Origin: Burkholderia ubonensis
Lineage (GTDB): Bacteria; Pseudomonadota; Gammaproteobacteria; Burkholderiales; Burkholderiaceae
Assembly: GCF_902833085.1 (NCBI RefSeq)
Contig: NZ_CADFEB010000004.1
Location: 434,001-498,000 of the forward strand
Reading direction: 5' to 3'
Length of the DNA stretch: 64,000 nucleotides
The translations under genes were made by a program, and so were the position numbers. The notes beneath the pieces were generated by a model. The model was not told the DNA's origin. It saw only the letters and a program-made list of their open reading frames with translations, and searched no databases. This document shows, piece by piece, positions 62,831-64,000 of this stretch. Position 1 is the stretch's first letter. The number at the start of each line of letters is the position of its first letter.

Positions 62831-63007
62831 ACCCCACGACTTTTTTGACGCGCCCCGCGTCAGCATCCGCCGTGCAGGCCTGCTGCCTGTCGCGCCGTTC
62901 GCCCGATCGCCTCCCCTGGTTTGCGCTCAGCCGCAGTCACGGTTCGATTGCGCGGGCCGCGATGCGCGGCCGTACGGGTTGACGAGGGGCGATTCGCCAA
63001 ACGATAG

Positions 63008-64000
63008 ATGCCGCCCAAACCGCTATTCCCGATTGTTTCCCCCGGTGACGGGGCGCCGCGCAAACGGCGGCTCGCGCTCGCGCTCCTGGCCGTGCCGGGC
63101 CTCGTGCCGGCGGTGTCGCACGCGCAGCTGACGGGCGCGGCCGCGCAGCCGCAGCCGCTCGATTCGCCGTGGGATCTGCGTCTCGCGCCCCAGCTCGAGG
63201 ATCATCCGTTGAAGGAAGGGGCGAAGCCTGCCACCTTCGTGATCGCCGACCACACGAGCGGCACGGCCGACCAGGACCTCGCCGCGAAAGGCTCGGCCGA
63301 GCTGCGCCGCGGCAATGCGGCCGTGAAGGCCGACGCGCTCCACTACGATCAGGATACCGACATGGCCGATGCGTACGGCCAGGTCAAGGTGGTCAACGGC
63401 GGCACGTCGTTCGCCGGCCCCGAGGCGCACGTGAAGGTCGAGTCGAACCAGGGCTTCATGACCGCGCCGAAGTACCACTTCAACGCGACGGGCGGGTCGG
63501 GCAGCGCGGAGCGCGTCGACATGCTCGACGCCGAGCGCTCGGTGTTCGTCAACGGCACCTACACCGCGTGCCAGTGCGCGGCGCATCCCGCGTGGTACAT
63601 CAAGGGCAGCCGGTTCGACTTCGACACCGGCGCCGACGAGGGCACGGCCCGCAACAGCGTGCTGTTCTTCCAGGGCGTGCCGATCTTCGCGAGCCCGTGG
63701 ATGACGTTCCCGCTGTCGGGCGACCGGCGCAGCGGCCTGCTGCCGCCGACGTTCACGTCGAGCTCGGACAACGGGTTCGAGCTGTCGCTGCCGTACTACT
63801 TCAACATCGCGCCGAACCGCGACCTGACGCTCACGCCGCGGATTCTCGCGAAGCGCGGGGTGCAGACGCAGGCGACGTTCCGCTATCTGTCGACGAGCTA
63901 TTCGGGCGTGTTCACCGGCGAGTTCCTGCCGGACGACCGGCTCGCGCACCGCAACCGCTACGCGATCTTCTGGCAGCACCAGCAGAACTTCGGCAGCGGC
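63008..64000 (+). CDS. lptD: LPS-assembly protein LptD (partial, 3' end beyond window)
   Basis: The first 331 aa of the outer-membrane barrel that places LPS on the cell surface. A signal peptide covers about residues 1-38 ([19 protein letters not shown]). The periplasmic OstA domain follows ([35 protein letters not shown]), then the start of the barrel with [18 protein letters not shown] carrying the disulfide Cys pair and [18 protein letters not shown]. The ATG at 63008 is supported by the signal peptide. The frame stays open to the edge of the window. Confidence 0.93.
   Translation, partial: MPPKPLFPIVSPGDGAPRKRRLALALLAVPGLVPAVSHAQLTGAAAQPQPLDSPWDLRLAPQLEDHPLKEGAKPATFVIADHTSGTADQDLAAKGSAELRRGNAAVKADALHYDQDTDMADAYGQVKVVNGGTSFAGPEAHVKVESNQGFMTAPKYHFNATGGSGSAERVDMLDAERSVFVNGTYTACQCAAHPAWYIKGSRFDFDTGADEGTARNSVLFFQGVPIFASPWMTFPLSGDRRSGLLPPTFTSSSDNGFELSLPYYFNIAPNRDLTLTPRILAKRGVQTQATFRYLSTSYSGVFTGEFLPDDRLAHRNRYAIFWQHQQNFGSG

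Noticed and set aside
62846..62862. Inverted repeat TGACGC-GCCCC-GCGTCA as a terminator for amgK or lptD
   Set aside because: The adjacent T-run lies before the hairpin on the plus strand, so it does not have terminator geometry in either useful direction.

Overview
The window is a GC-rich (mostly high-60s percent by eye) chromosomal segment that looks like Burkholderia, most likely the B. cepacia complex or a close relative. The basis is gene content and layout: amgK-murU beside lptD, a ubiE/ubiJ/ubiB group with DUF971 and TIM44-like genes, an aspS-nudB-clsB group, a large DUF3683 FAD/Fe-S oxidase, a cyoABCD operon and a Burkholderiales-type beta-oxidation operon under a TetR regulator. I could not confirm the species without a search. 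No rRNA, tRNA, insertion sequence, CRISPR array or integrase was seen.

Layout. 1-13 kb is catabolic and transport functions: a lactate-utilisation Fe-S protein (cut by the left edge) with its GntR regulator, a phospholipase D-like lipoprotein, a class II aldolase, a CHRD exported protein, EcsC, an MFS pump with MarR regulator, a DJ-1/PfpI protein, and a D-amino-acid module (PLP deaminase, RpiR regulator, D-aminoacylase, RidA). 13.6-15.8 kb is a lower-GC island: a peptidoglycan amidase overlapping a secreted partner (probable effector/immunity pair), a DUF1493 protein and two small orphans. 15.8-33.5 kb is core housekeeping: queF, ilvA, the DUF3683 oxidase, HIT, DUF971, ubiE, TIM44-like, ubiJ, ubiB, a TPMT-like methyltransferase, fmdB, DUF502, aspS, nudB, clsB. 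33.6-40.8 kb is fatty-acid beta-oxidation (TetR, acyl-CoA dehydrogenase, hydroxyacyl-CoA dehydrogenase/hydratase fusion, thiolase, enoyl-CoA hydratase).

40.8-51.6 kb is the most unusual part. An AT-rich, structured 1.4-kb leader containing two possible small peptides is followed by seven co-directional genes: a radical SAM enzyme with a reduced SPASM-like tail, a dihydroorotate-dehydrogenase-like protein with a two-cluster ferredoxin tail, a MATE exporter, a spore-photoproduct-lyase-like radical SAM protein, an ATP-grasp ligase, a DUF5680 protein and a one-module NRPS (adenylation, carrier, thioesterase, no condensation domain). A strong GC-rich hairpin ends it. This looks like a complete small-molecule or modified-peptide pathway (build, tailor, release, export) that I cannot match to any pathway I know.

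52-64 kb returns to core functions: cyoABCD ubiquinol oxidase, a fatty acid desaturase, fdhD opposite a nitrate-reductase-associated protein, an acyl-CoA thioesterase, an Atm1-type ABC exporter, murU-amgK for cell-wall recycling, and the 5' part of lptD, cut by the right edge. Several palindromes sit beside regulator genes and are offered as operators (LutR-like, MarR, RpiR, TetR); these are read by eye and untested.
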